NCBI GenBank assembly: GCA_030593565.1
Contig: JAUVGW010000004.1
Coordinates: forward strand, 1-44,882
DNA length: 44,882 nt
Direction: 5' to 3'
DNA from: Phycisphaerae bacterium
GTDB lineage: Bacteria; Planctomycetota; Phycisphaerae; UBA1845; UTPLA1
Each line of letters opens with the position of its first letter. Within the stretch, counting starts at the first letter, position 1. Below the pieces are notes generated by a model that ran no database searches, was not told where the DNA came from, and saw only the letters and a program-made list of their open reading frames with translations. Made by a program: the position numbers and the translations under genes. Positions 1 to 9,577 of the stretch are shown one piece after another.

Positions 1-2301
1 GAGCGTCCCGAGGTCGTTCATCCCAGCCGGCAGCCCAAAGGCCGGCTCGGGAAGCCACAGGAACGCATGGGACACGCCGCCGGCCGTCTCCGCCTGGCCG
101 ACAACCCGCCCGAGCTCGTTGATGTCGGTAGCCCAACTTGATTCGCCGCCAAGCGTCCCAAGGTCATTCATCCCGGCCGGCAGCCCGTAGGCCGCTTCGG
201 GCAGCCACAGGAAGGCATGATGGTAGGGAGCGACCTGTGCATCCCCGACTACTTGACCAAGCTCGTTGATCGCTGTTGCGTTACTTTGGAGACCCCCGAG
301 CGTGCCCAGGTCCGTCGTCACGCCGTCTCCCCACAAGAAGGCGTGGTGGTCCCCCATGGCGGTTTGCGCCTCGCCGACCACCTGGCCCGCCTCATTGATG
401 TCGACAGGACTGGTATGGGTGCCACCGAGCGTGATGCCGGCGATCCACGTCATGTCACATTCGTCCGGGATGCTGTTGGCGTTGCAGTCCAGACTGGTAC
501 CGTCGTCGATGTCGCAACTGTCGGCGACAGCGTTTGCGTTGCAGTCCGGCTCGCACTCGTCGGGGATTTCATTGCCCGTGCAATCCTCGCTGGTTTCCTC
601 AGCGATGTCGCACTCGTCAGGAACCGTGTTGTCGTTGCAATCGGCACAAGACGGGTCCTGTGGGAAGCAGTCTGCGATGTCACAACTGTCGGCAACGCCG
701 TTCCCATTGCAGTCCAGTTCACACTCGTCCGGAATGCCGTTGTCATTGCAGTCCACGCTGACTTCACCGTTGCCGTCAGGATCGGTCGGATCGACATCGC
801 ATTCATCTGGGACGAGGTTCCCGTTGCAATCCTCACTGATCCTGTAGTCCCGGTCGGGATCGGCAGGATCGATATCGCATACATCCGGAACACCATTCTC
901 GTTGCAGTCGTCGCTGACGTCACCGTCATCATCGGGATCGGTCGGATCGACGTCACATCGGTCCCAAACAGCATTGTTATTGCAGTCGCAGGGATTAGAT
1001 TCGACGAACTCGTCCATGCCGGGGTGGAAATCGGTGCAGATCGGGTTTGTGATGTCGATGCTTTCATGGACGTCATGGACCCACCCGACCGGCATCGTTG
1101 TCGCGTCGAGCATCACCGCGTCGAATCCGTCTTCGAGGCCCGTGTCCAGGAGCCGCACTTCGCCCGGATCGCCAACTTTGGTAAAGGTAAACCTGGCGAA
1201 TACATGTAACACCGAGGTGTAGGTTCCGCCGTTGCAATGTGTCTTCGTTGCCGTGACCAAGCCCATCGGCGGATCGTTGTCGGGATCGGAATCCGTGTGC
1301 ACCTCGGACAGGTCAGCGGTTACGATCCACGCTTCGGGATCCGCCCCGCCGTAGTATACTGTGACGGCTTCGACCCCCACGAGGCTCAGTGCCACGACTT
1401 CGGCATCCACCTCAGTTTCTTCGGGCGGATCGGCCGGCGGGGAGCACCGGTCAAACGGATCGGCGTAGCGTTTGATCAGTGTGTCGGCGTCTCCGAAATC
1501 GCCGAACGGCGTTTCACCGAGCGGTACACCTTCCAGGAGAATCGTGCCTTCCCAGGCGTCGGAGCCGAATCCGAAGAAGTCGGCCGGGATGGCCGGAGAA
1601 CCCGTCACGCCGAAATTCTGGCCCATCAGGCCGTTCGGCGTTGACTTCCATGGATCGATTGGATCGCCTTCCTCGCAGTCCCCATTGTTCTTGCCTGAAC
1701 CCATGGGGCAATCTGCGGTTGAATTGATCACATGCACGAAGACATCTCCGCCGGGTTCAACGATGTCAACTTCGGTGCTCTGCCGCGGACACACCGCACC
1801 ATGGCCCAAGTAATGGCCGCCGCGGGAGTTGCAGTCTGTTTCGGATGTGAACTCCAGGCATTGCATAGGACTCAGGCAACACGCGCCGCATTCCGGCCCG
1901 GCGCACACAGGCTCGCAGATGTCGAGAATCCAGTTTTGGTTCTGATCCAATTCCGGATGCTGTGCAACCTCGCCCAAGTCGTGGAGGCCGTTGCCGTCGC
2001 AGTCGAGGAACCCGCAGTCATCGAGATCGAGCCACATGATGAGATCTGCGTTGTTGATTCGGTCATCCCCATTGTAGTCGCCGGCACAGTCCGAGCAGCG
2101 CCCACATTCTGGAGGCCAGCCGGGCCAACAAGACGGATTGATGAAGTAAAGCCGCATCCATTCCGCCGCATCCAACGGAGTCGGCCAATAGCCGTCGCAG
2201 TCGACATCGCAGGGCTCGCAGGATTCCCCTGCGAGGTACGCCGGGACCACGCCGAGGGTGAGGGCGACCAACACAACACTCAATAGCCGCTTGGGGGCCA
2301 T
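1..2301 (-). CDS. Secreted Ca-binding-repeat / HAF-repeat protein, 3' end beyond window
   Basis: Reading the minus strand from an ATG at 2301 gives an uninterrupted frame of 767 codons that leaves the window at base 1, so the C-terminus is missing. An AGGAGG ribosome site lies about 7 bases upstream (2308-2313). Residues 1-25 form a signal peptide (MAPKRLL then a hydrophobic run). Around residues 65-105 a dockerin-like stretch appears (DYNGDDRINNADL, DCDGNGL). From about residue 440 to 617 there are roughly ten Cys/Asp repeats of the type DCNGNxIPDECDID, expected to bind calcium outside the cell. The visible remainder consists of HAF repeats (HAFLW, DLGTLGG, INELGQVVG), known from the HAF extracellular repeat family. 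Role is probably a secreted or surface structural protein; ligand unknown. The same Cys/Asp repeats occur in the 3116-8878 protein on the opposite strand. Apparent plus-strand frames here are antisense shadows. Confidence 0.9.
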   Translation of the reverse strand, partial: MAPKRLLSVVLVALTLGVVPAYLAGESCEPCDVDCDGYWPTPLDAAEWMRLYFINPSCWPGWPPECGRCSDCAGDYNGDDRINNADLIMWLDLDDCGFLDCDGNGLHDLGEVAQHPELDQNQNWILDICEPVCAGPECGACCLSPMQCLEFTSETDCNSRGGHYLGHGAVCPRQSTEVDIVEPGGDVFVHVINSTADCPMGSGKNNGDCEEGDPIDPWKSTPNGLMGQNFGVTGSPAIPADFFGFGSDAWEGTILLEGVPLGETPFGDFGDADTLIKRYADPFDRCSPPADPPEETEVDAEVVALSLVGVEAVTVYYGGADPEAWIVTADLSEVHTDSDPDNDPPMGLVTATKTHCNGGTYTSVLHVFARFTFTKVGDPGEVRLLDTGLEDGFDAVMLDATTMPVGWVHDVHESIDITNPICTDFHPGMDEFVESNPCDCNNNAVWDRCDVDPTDPDDDGDVSDDCNENGVPDVCDIDPADPDRDYRISEDCNGNLVPDECDVDPTDPDGNGEVSVDCNDNGIPDECELDCNGNGVADSCDIADCFPQDPSCADCNDNTVPDECDIAEETSEDCTGNEIPDECEPDCNANAVADSCDIDDGTSLDCNANSIPDECDMTWIAGITLGGTHTSPVDINEAGQVVGEAQTAMGDHHAFLWGDGVTTDLGTLGGLQSNATAINELGQVVGDAQVAPYHHAFLWLPEAAYGLPAGMNDLGTLGGESSWATDINELGRVVGQAETAGGVSHAFLWLPEPAFGLPAGMNDLGTL

Positions 2302-2346
2302 GGCGATCCTCCTCGTGAAGCGTGCAAAAGCGTTCGGTCGTTTGCA

Positions 2347-2375
2347 GGCCTATCAGAAACGAGTGATTCTGTCAA
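2347..2375 (-). promoter_or_regulatory. Possible promoter of the HAF-repeat gene
   Basis: On the minus strand a perfect -35 box TTGACA (2370-2375) is followed after 17 bases by TAGGCC (2347-2352), a poor -10 box. It would place the transcript start roughly 35 bases upstream of the ATG at 2301. The strong -35 and correct position favour it; the weak -10 argues against. Confidence 0.35.
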
Positions 2376-2542
2376 GGGGGAATCTCCCGTCGGACGATCT
2401 TCGAGGCCGTTTTCCGGCATTTTTTGCGGATGGCGAGGCGATTCTTGCCGCGTGTCGTTATCGCCTTCTTTGGGGCTGGCCGGAATCGGGCTCGGCCCGT
2501 GCTGACACACATTGAGTTTGACCCGGCGGGAAGCCTGACAGG

Positions 2543-3046
2543 ATGGCAGCGGTGGGTAGAATGATCGGCATGCCAAACGACGTGGAGGTCATCGCGCTGA
2601 CACCTGAGGATCGATCGTGGCTGGCCGCCCGTGCGACGGAACTGTGGGGTGGCGAAATCGTCATCAGCCGCGGCGTTGCGCACGATGTGGCGAAACTGCC
2701 TGGATTTATTGCGCGAATCGACGGCCGGCGCGCCGGCGTGGCGACATATCGTCTTACGGACGACGCGTGCGAACTCGTCACCATTGACGCGTTCCAGCGC
2801 CGCGCCGGCGTCGGAACGGCGCTCATTGCCGCCGTCGAAGCCGTCGCGGGCGATCGCCGGCTGTGGTTGATTACCACCAACGACAACCTCGACGCGATGC
2901 GATTCTACCAACGTCGCGGCTATGTTCTGACCGCCGCGTATCCGGGCGCGATCGAGGCGAGCCGCCGCCTGAAACCGCAGATTCCGCGCGTTGGAAATTA
3001 CGGCATTCCGATTCGCGACGAGCTGGAATTCGTCCGCGCGAAATAG
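2543..3046 (+). CDS. GNAT family N-acetyltransferase
   Basis: A 167-residue single-domain protein of usual GNAT length. Motif A, which binds the acetyl-CoA pyrophosphate, is seen in the RRAGVGTALI stretch (about residues 90-100), preceded by the ELVTIDAFQ strand. Motif B appears as TTNDNLDAMRFYQRRGY, typical of GNAT enzymes. Likely cytosolic and acetylating an amine of a small molecule or protein; the substrate cannot be read from sequence. Three in-frame ATGs (2543, 2561, 2570) are possible; conserved content begins near MPNDVEVIAL, so the real start may be 2570. It stands alone between two large secreted-protein genes, divergent from the HAF gene, with no sign of an operon. Confidence 0.85.
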   Translation: MAAVGRMIGMPNDVEVIALTPEDRSWLAARATELWGGEIVISRGVAHDVAKLPGFIARIDGRRAGVATYRLTDDACELVTIDAFQRRAGVGTALIAAVEAVAGDRRLWLITTNDNLDAMRFYQRRGYVLTAAYPGAIEASRRLKPQIPRVGNYGIPIRDELEFVRAK

Positions 3047-3115
3047 CGCGGCGTCGACCACCCGGCGCTGCCCGTTTCCTTCTCCCAGCACACGCCATGT
3101 GCCGATTTTCATGTT

Positions 3116-6100
3116 ATGATGAAGATGCAACAACATCCCCGCGCGCTGTCTGGTCGCCCGTTTGTTATCACTGTTCTGATTGCCGTAAGCCTGATGGCGT
3201 GCGCGCAGGCCGGCGCGGCTGTCATCGGCGTACTCCAGGACAACGACGGCCGCCAGGTGGACTACCTCAGTATCCTCGGCGCGAGTTCCGCGGAGGCCCG
3301 GCTCGCCCTTCAACAGGACGGACACTCGTTCGTCACTTTGGCGTCACTCGAGCCGTATGTGCTCAATCAAGTCGACATCGTCTGGCTGCCGCTGCTCGAC
3401 ACGACCGTGACCTACACGGCACAAGAACGCATCAATATCCTGCAATACGTCATCGAGGGCGGCAGCGTCATCTGGATCGGCGATGCTGATGTCTACAACC
3501 TCGGCGACGATTCCTTCCTCAGCGCATTCGGCATGAACAAGCTGGCAGGCAATCTCGACGCGGCGCTCGCGCCCGCCGCGTGGGTGGCCGACTACCCCAT
3601 TGTCACAGGCCCACACGGCGCGGTTGCCTCGATTGCCGAGAACGCCGGCTATGGCTTGTTCGCCGGTTCGCCGGAAGTCGTCGACGTTTTCGTCGGCGTG
3701 AACGAGGAAGATCCGCCGGAATCCGGGACATTCGCGGGCTTCCTCGACTCGACCAGCGGCTTCGCGGGCGCTGGGCGCGTCGCGCTGATCTGCGACGCGT
3801 CCATCTTCGGGCAGATGCTGGATCAGGAGGGCCAGGACCACCGCGCGTTTCTGCGAAACACGGTCAAATGGGTTGAGGCCGCGTCGGGCTATACGCCGAG
3901 TGGAATCGACATCGACACAGGTGAGCTGCCCACGGGCGGCGATGTCTGCACGGCCGTCCAACTCGTCATTGAAACCGTTTCCTCGACCGGCGAGACAACG
4001 GTCTCGCAAATAGGAGCCGGTCGTTGCGGCTTCGACGGCATTCCGCAGACCGAGCTTCCCGCCGACTTCCTTGGTCACGGCCTCGCCGTGCAAACCACGG
4101 CCGGTCTGCCGGCCCCCGCGAACATCACGATGATCGTGACATACGACGAGGCGGAACTGATCGCATTCGGCATTGACGAGATTGCCTTGCGGCTGTTCAA
4201 GCACGATCCGGACGCGGGCAACACGACTGACATTACAGCAATCCTCGACACAACCGCCAATACAATCACCGGTGCCGCGACAAGCCTGGGCTCGTTCCTG
4301 ATCGGAGCCATCGTGCCCGCAGACGATTGCAACGAGAATGCCGTCCCGGACGAGTGCGACATCGACCCACTTGACCCCGACGGCGACGGCCTCGTCAGTG
4401 AAGACTGTAACGCCAACGGTCTTCCCGACGAGTGCGAGATTGACGAGAACAGTATCGCCTCCGGCGGGCCGTTCTACTGCCAGGTGGATTGCAGGCCGGA
4501 CTGCAACAACAACGGCATCCCGGACAGTTGCGACGTCGACGACGGCGTCAGCCAGGACTGCAACAACAACGCGATTCCGGACGAATGCGAAATCGACGAA
4601 AACAGCAGCGCTCCCGGCGGGCCGTTCCACTGCCAGGTGGACTGCGAGCCGGACTGCAACGACAACGGCATCCCGGACAGTTGTGACATCGGCGACGGAA
4701 GCAGCCAGGATTGCAACGACAACGACATCCCTGACGAGTGCGAGACCGGCCTCGCACCGGAAATCACACAACAGCCGACGAATCAAGGCACCTGCAATGG
4801 CGGGGCCGCGACGTTCTTCGTCGTTGCCACCGGCCCCGGGCAGTTGACCTTCCAGTGGCGAAAGGACGGGGAGGACCTGTCCGACGAGACAAACGCCGAC
4901 TATGCCATTGATCCCGTCACGTCGGGGGATGCCGGCACGTATGATGTCATCGTCACGAACGATTGTGGATCGACGACGAGCGACGCGGCCACGTTGACCG
5001 TACACGAAGGCCCGACCATCACGGAACATCCCACCGATCAGGATGCGTGTGAAGCCGCGGTCGCTTCGTTCAGTATCGTAGCGGCGGGCACGGGCGATCT
5101 GAGCTACCAGTGGAATCGAGACGGCGAACCGCTGTTCGACGGCGGCTCCGTGACAGGCGCGGAAACCGCGACCCTCCAAATCGATCCCGTCGATGTGAAT
5201 CACGCCGGCCAATACACCTGCGAAATCACCGACGCGTGCGGAACCATCGAAAGCCAATCGGCCGTGCTCGGCGTTGACACGCTCCTGCAAGTCTCCGAAG
5301 GCCCCGCCGACCAATCGGCTTGCCCGGGCGACACCGTCGTCTTCGGCGTGACCGCGACCGGGACGGACAGCGCATACCAATGGCAGTATGACGACGGCGG
5401 CGGGTTTCAGGCATTAACCGACGGCGAGAACATCGATGGTTCGGCCACGCCATCGTTGACCATCACCAACGTCATGGCCGATGCGCAGGGCCAATACCGG
5501 TGCTCCGTCTCGGGCGCGTGCGGCGAACCGACCACCACCGATTCCGCCACGCTAACCGTGGGCGTCGACGCGCACATCGTCACCGAGCCGGCGGATCAAT
5601 CGGCGTGTCCCGGCGACCCGGTGACGTTCACGATTGAGGCCGCCGGCACGGATCCTGCCTATCAGTGGCAGTTCGACGGCGGCGCCGGCTGGGAAATCCT
5701 GCAAGACGAAGGCGGCACAAGCGGCACCGGCACAGACACCTTGGTCATCGCCGCGGCTGAGGCGTCCCACGACGGAACATATCGCTGCATCGTCTCCGGC
5801 GAGTGCGGCCCCCAACTCACCAGCGCGACGGCCGCCTTGACCGTGGGCGCATTTCCGCAGGCAGCCGTCGGTCCGACTGATCAATGGGTTTGTCCCACCG
5901 ATCAGATTGTGCTCGCCATCGCGGCGATCGGCTCGGAATTGTCCTATCAATGGCAGTTCGACGGCGGCGGCGGCTTCGTCGACCTGACCGACGGCGACGG
6001 CCTCGCGGGATCGCAAACCAACAGCCTGACCATCCACAGCGCCGGCCCCGACCACGCCGGACAATATCACTGTGTTGTTTCCGGCAACTGTGGCACGCCC

Positions 6101-8878
6101 GCAACCAGCGCACCCGCGACCGTAACGGTCGGGGCTGACGTGGCCATCGATGTTGGACCCATTGAAGAATCTGCCTGCCCCGGCAGCGATGTCGCGTTCA
6201 CTGTGCAAGCAACGGGTTCCGGCCTGACTTACCAGTGGCAATTCAACGGCGGGGCGGCGTTTGTAGACCTCGTGGACGGCGATGGTATCAGCGGCGCGAC
6301 GACCGACGCCTTGATCATCACCGGTATCGGCGAGCAGTACGCGGGCGAGTATCAATGCTTGGTCTTTGGTGCTTGCGGCGATGCCCGGGCCACGGACCCC
6401 GTCACACTACTGGTGACATTCGGCGCTTGCGATTGCAACAACAACGGCCAGGACGACGCTGATGACATCACCAGCGGCACCAGTCAGGACTGTAACGCAA
6501 ATGGCATCCCGGATGAATGTGATGTCGATCCGTCTGATCCCGATGGCGACGGCACTGTCTCCGAAGACTGCAACGCCAACGACATTCCCGACGAATGCGA
6601 CATTGACCCGTCCGATCCCGACGGCGATGGTACCGTCGCCGAAGACTGCAACGCCAACGGCATCCCGGATAGCTGCGACATCGACAATGAAACCAGCACG
6701 GACTGCAACGGCGACGACATCCCGGACGAATGCCAACTCGACGGCAATGACTGCGACGGCAACGGCGTTCCCGACGAGTGCGATCCCCCATACTGGGCCG
6801 ATGCCGGTGAGCCGCTCGCCATCTGCACGGGCCTTGCGTCAGCGCTACTAGGTGGCGAGCCAGTCGCCGGCGGCTCGAATCCGCCGTACACCTATTTGTG
6901 GCAAACCATCGCCGGCCCCGACGGTGGTGCCACCATCTTGACACCAACGGCCGAACATACGAGGATTGTCGCATCGATCGAGGGCGACTACGAGATTGAG
7001 GTCCAGGTCTCCGATAGCAGCAATCCCCCGTGCGTCACAACAGATACCGTCATCATCACTGCGACACACATGACAGTGGACGCCGGCGAATCATTCGCCA
7101 TGTGCGCCGATAGCACCAGCGAAGCACTATCGCCCCTCGTCTTCGGCGGCGCGGAACCGTACACGTACCTGTGGACGGTTGAGGACGGCAGCCCCAGCAC
7201 ATCGCCCGACCAATTCACCGGCACGGGGCCGCAAAGCGCGGGCCCGACCTTCATGCCGGATGCGCCGGGCATATACACGCTCCGCGTGACCGCCCTCGAC
7301 GCGGGCGACCCGACATGCACCGCAACGGAAACCTTGACGATCCAGGCGCGCGGGCTGGCGATAGCAGTCGGTGACGACTTCGCCATGTGTGCCGGCGCCG
7401 AGTCGGCGCTAATGGATGCCGCGGTCGTGTCACCCGGCACCGAACCGCTTTCCTACCTGTGGACCATCGAAGACGGCAGCCCCGACACCGCCGCCGCCTT
7501 GTTCACCGGCACCGGCGACGAATCGTTGAATCCTACGTTCGCGCCTGTCGCGCTAGGCGACTATGTGCTGCGGCTGACGGTTCACGATTCCAGCACGCCG
7601 CCCTGCCAGCAGACCGAGACCGTGATCGTCACGGTTGGCGCGATGACCGTCGATGCCGGCGGCGAAGAAACCATCTGCGTCGGTGGCGCGGGCGTACGGT
7701 TGTCGCCGACGGTCGACGGCGGATTCGGTGAGCTGTATTACGTCTGGTCGGTCGAGCCTGGAAGCCCCAGCGCCGCACCGAGTCAATTCACCGATCCGAG
7801 CTACCACGATGCCGCGCCGCGGTTCATGCCCGCGGCAATGGGCAACTTCACCTTGCGGCTGACCGTCACAGATTCAGGTTCGCCGCCATGCGTCGCCAGC
7901 GACACGATTGTCGTCCGTGCGACGTCCATGACCGTCGATGCGGGCGACAACTTCACCACCAAGGCATTCCAGCCGTCGCATCAACTCGGCGCGATTCCGG
8001 TCGTGGGTGGCGGGGACGGCCCATTCGTGTACACATGGGAAATACTCGGCGGGCCGTCGCGAGACAGCGCGCAGCTCAGCGCGACCAACATCGAACACCC
8101 GTTCTTCACGCCGACGACCGTCGGATCCTATGAAATCGTCGTGACCGTCACGGATGCCAACGGCACGGGCTGTGCGGTAAGCGATACCGTCGTCGTCGAG
8201 GCAATCGCCTCGACCATGACGCTCCCCGTCAACGTCGAGGGGCGCCTGTTCATGACCCTGCAAGTAGACCATCCGCACACACGCGGCGAGGTCCGCGTCT
8301 CGTACGGCGCCGCCGGCGCACAGACAACAGGCGAAATCCACGACGACGGACCGGCAGCCAATTTCGACGGCATGATGCCGGCATCCGGTCCCACGCGGCG
8401 AATGTTCATCGACTCCGAACTGATCCCCGGCTCGTTCGTGGCCGTCCTGATCATGTACTACGATGACGATGAACTTGGCGCGACACAGGAAACAGACATG
8501 CGTCTTCATCGGTTCAACACCGCCACGCGCGTCTGGCAACTTGCCGCGGAAGGCGGCGCGGAACAGGGACCGTTCCCCGTCCGGCCGGAGCGTTCCGACC
8601 TGGGGCGCAACGGCGTTGATCCCACACACAATTATGTGTGGGCCGTCGTCGACTACTTCGGCGAATTTGCTATCGGCCTGCCGTCGCCGGTGGATGAATC
8701 ATCGCCGGCCGCCACGCCCGCCAATCTGGACTCGCCGGAAGCATCCGAAGACCCGGCTGCCCTTGACGAGCCCCCCCCATTGTGCGGATTGTTCGGACCG
8801 GCAACTGCCGCTGCTACGTTGTGGCTTATGCTGTGTCATCGCGCTGGCACGTCACGCCGCCGACACCGCACGCAATAG
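3116..8878 (+). CDS. Giant secreted multidomain protein: Ca-binding repeats, Ig-like and PKD-like domains, C-terminal sorting tail
   Basis: 1920 residues. In order: signal peptide (1 to about 35); a domain to about 250 that resembles class I glutamine-amidotransferase/DUF4350-like folds (IVWLPLLD, GGSVIWIGDADV), probably non-catalytic; a first block of DCNxNxIPDECDID calcium-type repeats (about 403-544); six Ig-like domains (about 548-1103) with recurring YQWQFDGG and AGQYxC signatures; a second Cys/Asp block (about 1105-1223); four to five PKD-like domains (about 1225-1700) with repeated YLWTIEDGSP; a beta-rich C-terminal region; and a tail with Cys1890-Gly, a hydrophobic stretch and an Arg cluster (RRRHR). 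The tail has the tripartite shape of a protein-sorting signal. This is most likely a cell-surface adhesin or matrix protein. ATGs at 3116, 3119 and 3125 are all possible starts; no clear ribosome site. The long minus-strand frame opposite the first third is a G+C-driven shadow. Confidence 0.9.
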   Translation: MMKMQQHPRALSGRPFVITVLIAVSLMACAQAGAAVIGVLQDNDGRQVDYLSILGASSAEARLALQQDGHSFVTLASLEPYVLNQVDIVWLPLLDTTVTYTAQERINILQYVIEGGSVIWIGDADVYNLGDDSFLSAFGMNKLAGNLDAALAPAAWVADYPIVTGPHGAVASIAENAGYGLFAGSPEVVDVFVGVNEEDPPESGTFAGFLDSTSGFAGAGRVALICDASIFGQMLDQEGQDHRAFLRNTVKWVEAASGYTPSGIDIDTGELPTGGDVCTAVQLVIETVSSTGETTVSQIGAGRCGFDGIPQTELPADFLGHGLAVQTTAGLPAPANITMIVTYDEAELIAFGIDEIALRLFKHDPDAGNTTDITAILDTTANTITGAATSLGSFLIGAIVPADDCNENAVPDECDIDPLDPDGDGLVSEDCNANGLPDECEIDENSIASGGPFYCQVDCRPDCNNNGIPDSCDVDDGVSQDCNNNAIPDECEIDENSSAPGGPFHCQVDCEPDCNDNGIPDSCDIGDGSSQDCNDNDIPDECETGLAPEITQQPTNQGTCNGGAATFFVVATGPGQLTFQWRKDGEDLSDETNADYAIDPVTSGDAGTYDVIVTNDCGSTTSDAATLTVHEGPTITEHPTDQDACEAAVASFSIVAAGTGDLSYQWNRDGEPLFDGGSVTGAETATLQIDPVDVNHAGQYTCEITDACGTIESQSAVLGVDTLLQVSEGPADQSACPGDTVVFGVTATGTDSAYQWQYDDGGGFQALTDGENIDGSATPSLTITNVMADAQGQYRCSVSGACGEPTTTDSATLTVGVDAHIVTEPADQSACPGDPVTFTIEAAGTDPAYQWQFDGGAGWEILQDEGGTSGTGTDTLVIAAAEASHDGTYRCIVSGECGPQLTSATAALTVGAFPQAAVGPTDQWVCPTDQIVLAIAAIGSELSYQWQFDGGGGFVDLTDGDGLAGSQTNSLTIHSAGPDHAGQYHCVVSGNCGTPATSAPATVTVGADVAIDVGPIEESACPGSDVAFTVQATGSGLTYQWQFNGGAAFVDLVDGDGISGATTDALIITGIGEQYAGEYQCLVFGACGDARATDPVTLLVTFGACDCNNNGQDDADDITSGTSQDCNANGIPDECDVDPSDPDGDGTVSEDCNANDIPDECDIDPSDPDGDGTVAEDCNANGIPDSCDIDNETSTDCNGDDIPDECQLDGNDCDGNGVPDECDPPYWADAGEPLAICTGLASALLGGEPVAGGSNPPYTYLWQTIAGPDGGATILTPTAEHTRIVASIEGDYEIEVQVSDSSNPPCVTTDTVIITATHMTVDAGESFAMCADSTSEALSPLVFGGAEPYTYLWTVEDGSPSTSPDQFTGTGPQSAGPTFMPDAPGIYTLRVTALDAGDPTCTATETLTIQARGLAIAVGDDFAMCAGAESALMDAAVVSPGTEPLSYLWTIEDGSPDTAAALFTGTGDESLNPTFAPVALGDYVLRLTVHDSSTPPCQQTETVIVTVGAMTVDAGGEETICVGGAGVRLSPTVDGGFGELYYVWSVEPGSPSAAPSQFTDPSYHDAAPRFMPAAMGNFTLRLTVTDSGSPPCVASDTIVVRATSMTVDAGDNFTTKAFQPSHQLGAIPVVGGGDGPFVYTWEILGGPSRDSAQLSATNIEHPFFTPTTVGSYEIVVTVTDANGTGCAVSDTVVVEAIASTMTLPVNVEGRLFMTLQVDHPHTRGEVRVSYGAAGAQTTGEIHDDGPAANFDGMMPASGPTRRMFIDSELIPGSFVAVLIMYYDDDELGATQETDMRLHRFNTATRVWQLAAEGGAEQGPFPVRPERSDLGRNGVDPTHNYVWAVVDYFGEFAIGLPSPVDESSPAATPANLDSPEASEDPAALDEPPPLCGLFGPATAAATLWLMLCHRAGTSRRRHRTQ
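4427..4732 (+). repeat. Tandem 153-bp duplication inside the giant gene
   Basis: Two in-frame 153-base units (4427-4579 and 4580-4732), each 51 codons, encode near-identical Cys/Asp segments, both holding GGPFxCQVDC and NGIPDSCD. Synonymous and a few amino-acid differences show the duplication is not brand new. It indicates that the calcium-type repeat block grows by unit duplication. Confidence 0.85.
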
Positions 8879-8885
8879 TCGACGG

Positions 8886-8962
8886 GGGTGGCACGGTCAA
8901 GCGGAGCTTGGCCGTGTTTGGCGCCCACTACGACCTGGCCTCACCAGACCGTGCCGCCACCC
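8886..8962. repeat. Hairpin after the giant gene
   Basis: Imperfect inverted repeat: gggtggcacggtc (8886-8898) against gaccgtgccgccaccc (8947-8962). It lies 8 bases after the stop codon of the giant gene and may slow or end transcription, although no T-run follows. The adjoining 18-mer cggcttgccgtttggcgg (8962-8979) recurs exactly at 33848-33865, which marks it as a dispersed repeat. Nothing else is visible between 8879 and 9045. Confidence 0.5.
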
Positions 8963-9045
8963 GGCTTGCCGTTTGGCGGCGCAAGAAAACCGCCGGCACG
9001 CGCGAGCGAACCGACGGACACTCATCAATCCACACGATTTTCTAT

Positions 9046-9366
9046 TTACGTGGCGGGGGCGATATCGAGGAGCCGCTCCACGCTTCCCAGATCCTTGATC
9101 ACGTCACAAGTGGCGCGCACGTTACACGTATCGCCTTGCACCGGCTGAAACAGCCGAGGCGCCTTCGACCGCACCATCCAGATCCGCCCGCCGCGACGGG
9201 TGCGAACCATCGCGCTTTTCAACAGTTGCTTGCGATGACTGCGAGCTTTCCTGTTGGCTGGGTCCTTCGCGAACACGCGCGACAACGTCTTCGCCGCCGC
9301 CTCGCTGGGCGGCGTCTTCTTGACCGTGATCCGTACCATGCTTCCCGGCGTAATATCCACAACCAT
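9046..9366 (-). CDS. Small basic protein of unknown function
   Basis: 106 residues starting MVVDITPGSM. The start at 9366 is chosen because GAGGAG lies 7 bases upstream (9372-9377) and a promoter sits just behind it; the longer frame to 9441 has neither. The protein is rich in Arg and Lys (KARSHRKQLLKSAM, RTRRGG) and shows no membrane segment or catalytic motif that I recognise. Two Cys occur close together near residue 80 (DTCNVRATC). The coherent composition and good translation signals argue that it is a real gene; I cannot assign a family. It is divergent from the AAA ATPase gene, sharing a 270-base control region. Confidence 0.7.
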   Translation of the reverse strand: MVVDITPGSMVRITVKKTPPSEAAAKTLSRVFAKDPANRKARSHRKQLLKSAMVRTRRGGRIWMVRSKAPRLFQPVQGDTCNVRATCDVIKDLGSVERLLDIAPAT

Positions 9367-9396
9367 CACAAGCTCCTCAAAATTGCTGAGCCCCGT

Positions 9397-9424
9397 ATTA
9401 TACAGCGCGGATACCCAACCGCAA
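9397..9424 (-). promoter_or_regulatory. Promoter of the small basic protein gene
   Basis: On the minus strand TTGCGG (9419-9424), 16 bases, then a perfect TATAAT (9397-9402). Transcription would start near 9390, giving a leader of about 24 bases that contains the GAGGAG ribosome site before the ATG at 9366. Confidence 0.6.
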
Positions 9425-9538
9425 GCCGCCCGTACGACCACAAATCGGAGTGACGGACTCGTAGTATTTATCTTTGGGGCGGGACGGATAAAGATCGCTC
9501 ACGAGGAGGCTGGGATTCAAGCGAACAGGCCACACCCT

Positions 9539-9570
9539 AACTAAATTTAGCATTATTGCTAAATTTAGTT
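9539..9570. promoter_or_regulatory. Palindromic operator-like site upstream of the AAA ATPase
   Basis: Perfect inverted repeat with 14-base arms (9539-9552 and 9557-9570) around a 4-base centre. Each arm contains the self-complementary decamer CTAAATTTAG, so the site is also two copies of one palindrome 18 bases apart. It ends 7 bases before the -35 box of the ATPase promoter, the position expected for an operator. It is strongly A/T-rich against a G+C-rich background. A terminator is unlikely because the hairpin has no G+C stem or T-run. Confidence 0.75.
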
Positions 9571-9577
9571 GCCCCCC

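Noticed and set aside
217-1209. Plus-strand 330-residue frame in the left edge
   Set aside because: Antisense to the minus-strand Cys/Asp repeat block; periodic Val/Ile/Ala composition is a shadow of those repeats.
3344-5380. 678-residue minus-strand frame opposite the giant gene
   Set aside because: It mirrors the repeats of the plus-strand protein, has no ribosome site or domain, and arises from G+C bias and repeated codons. The plus-strand frame has clear domains.
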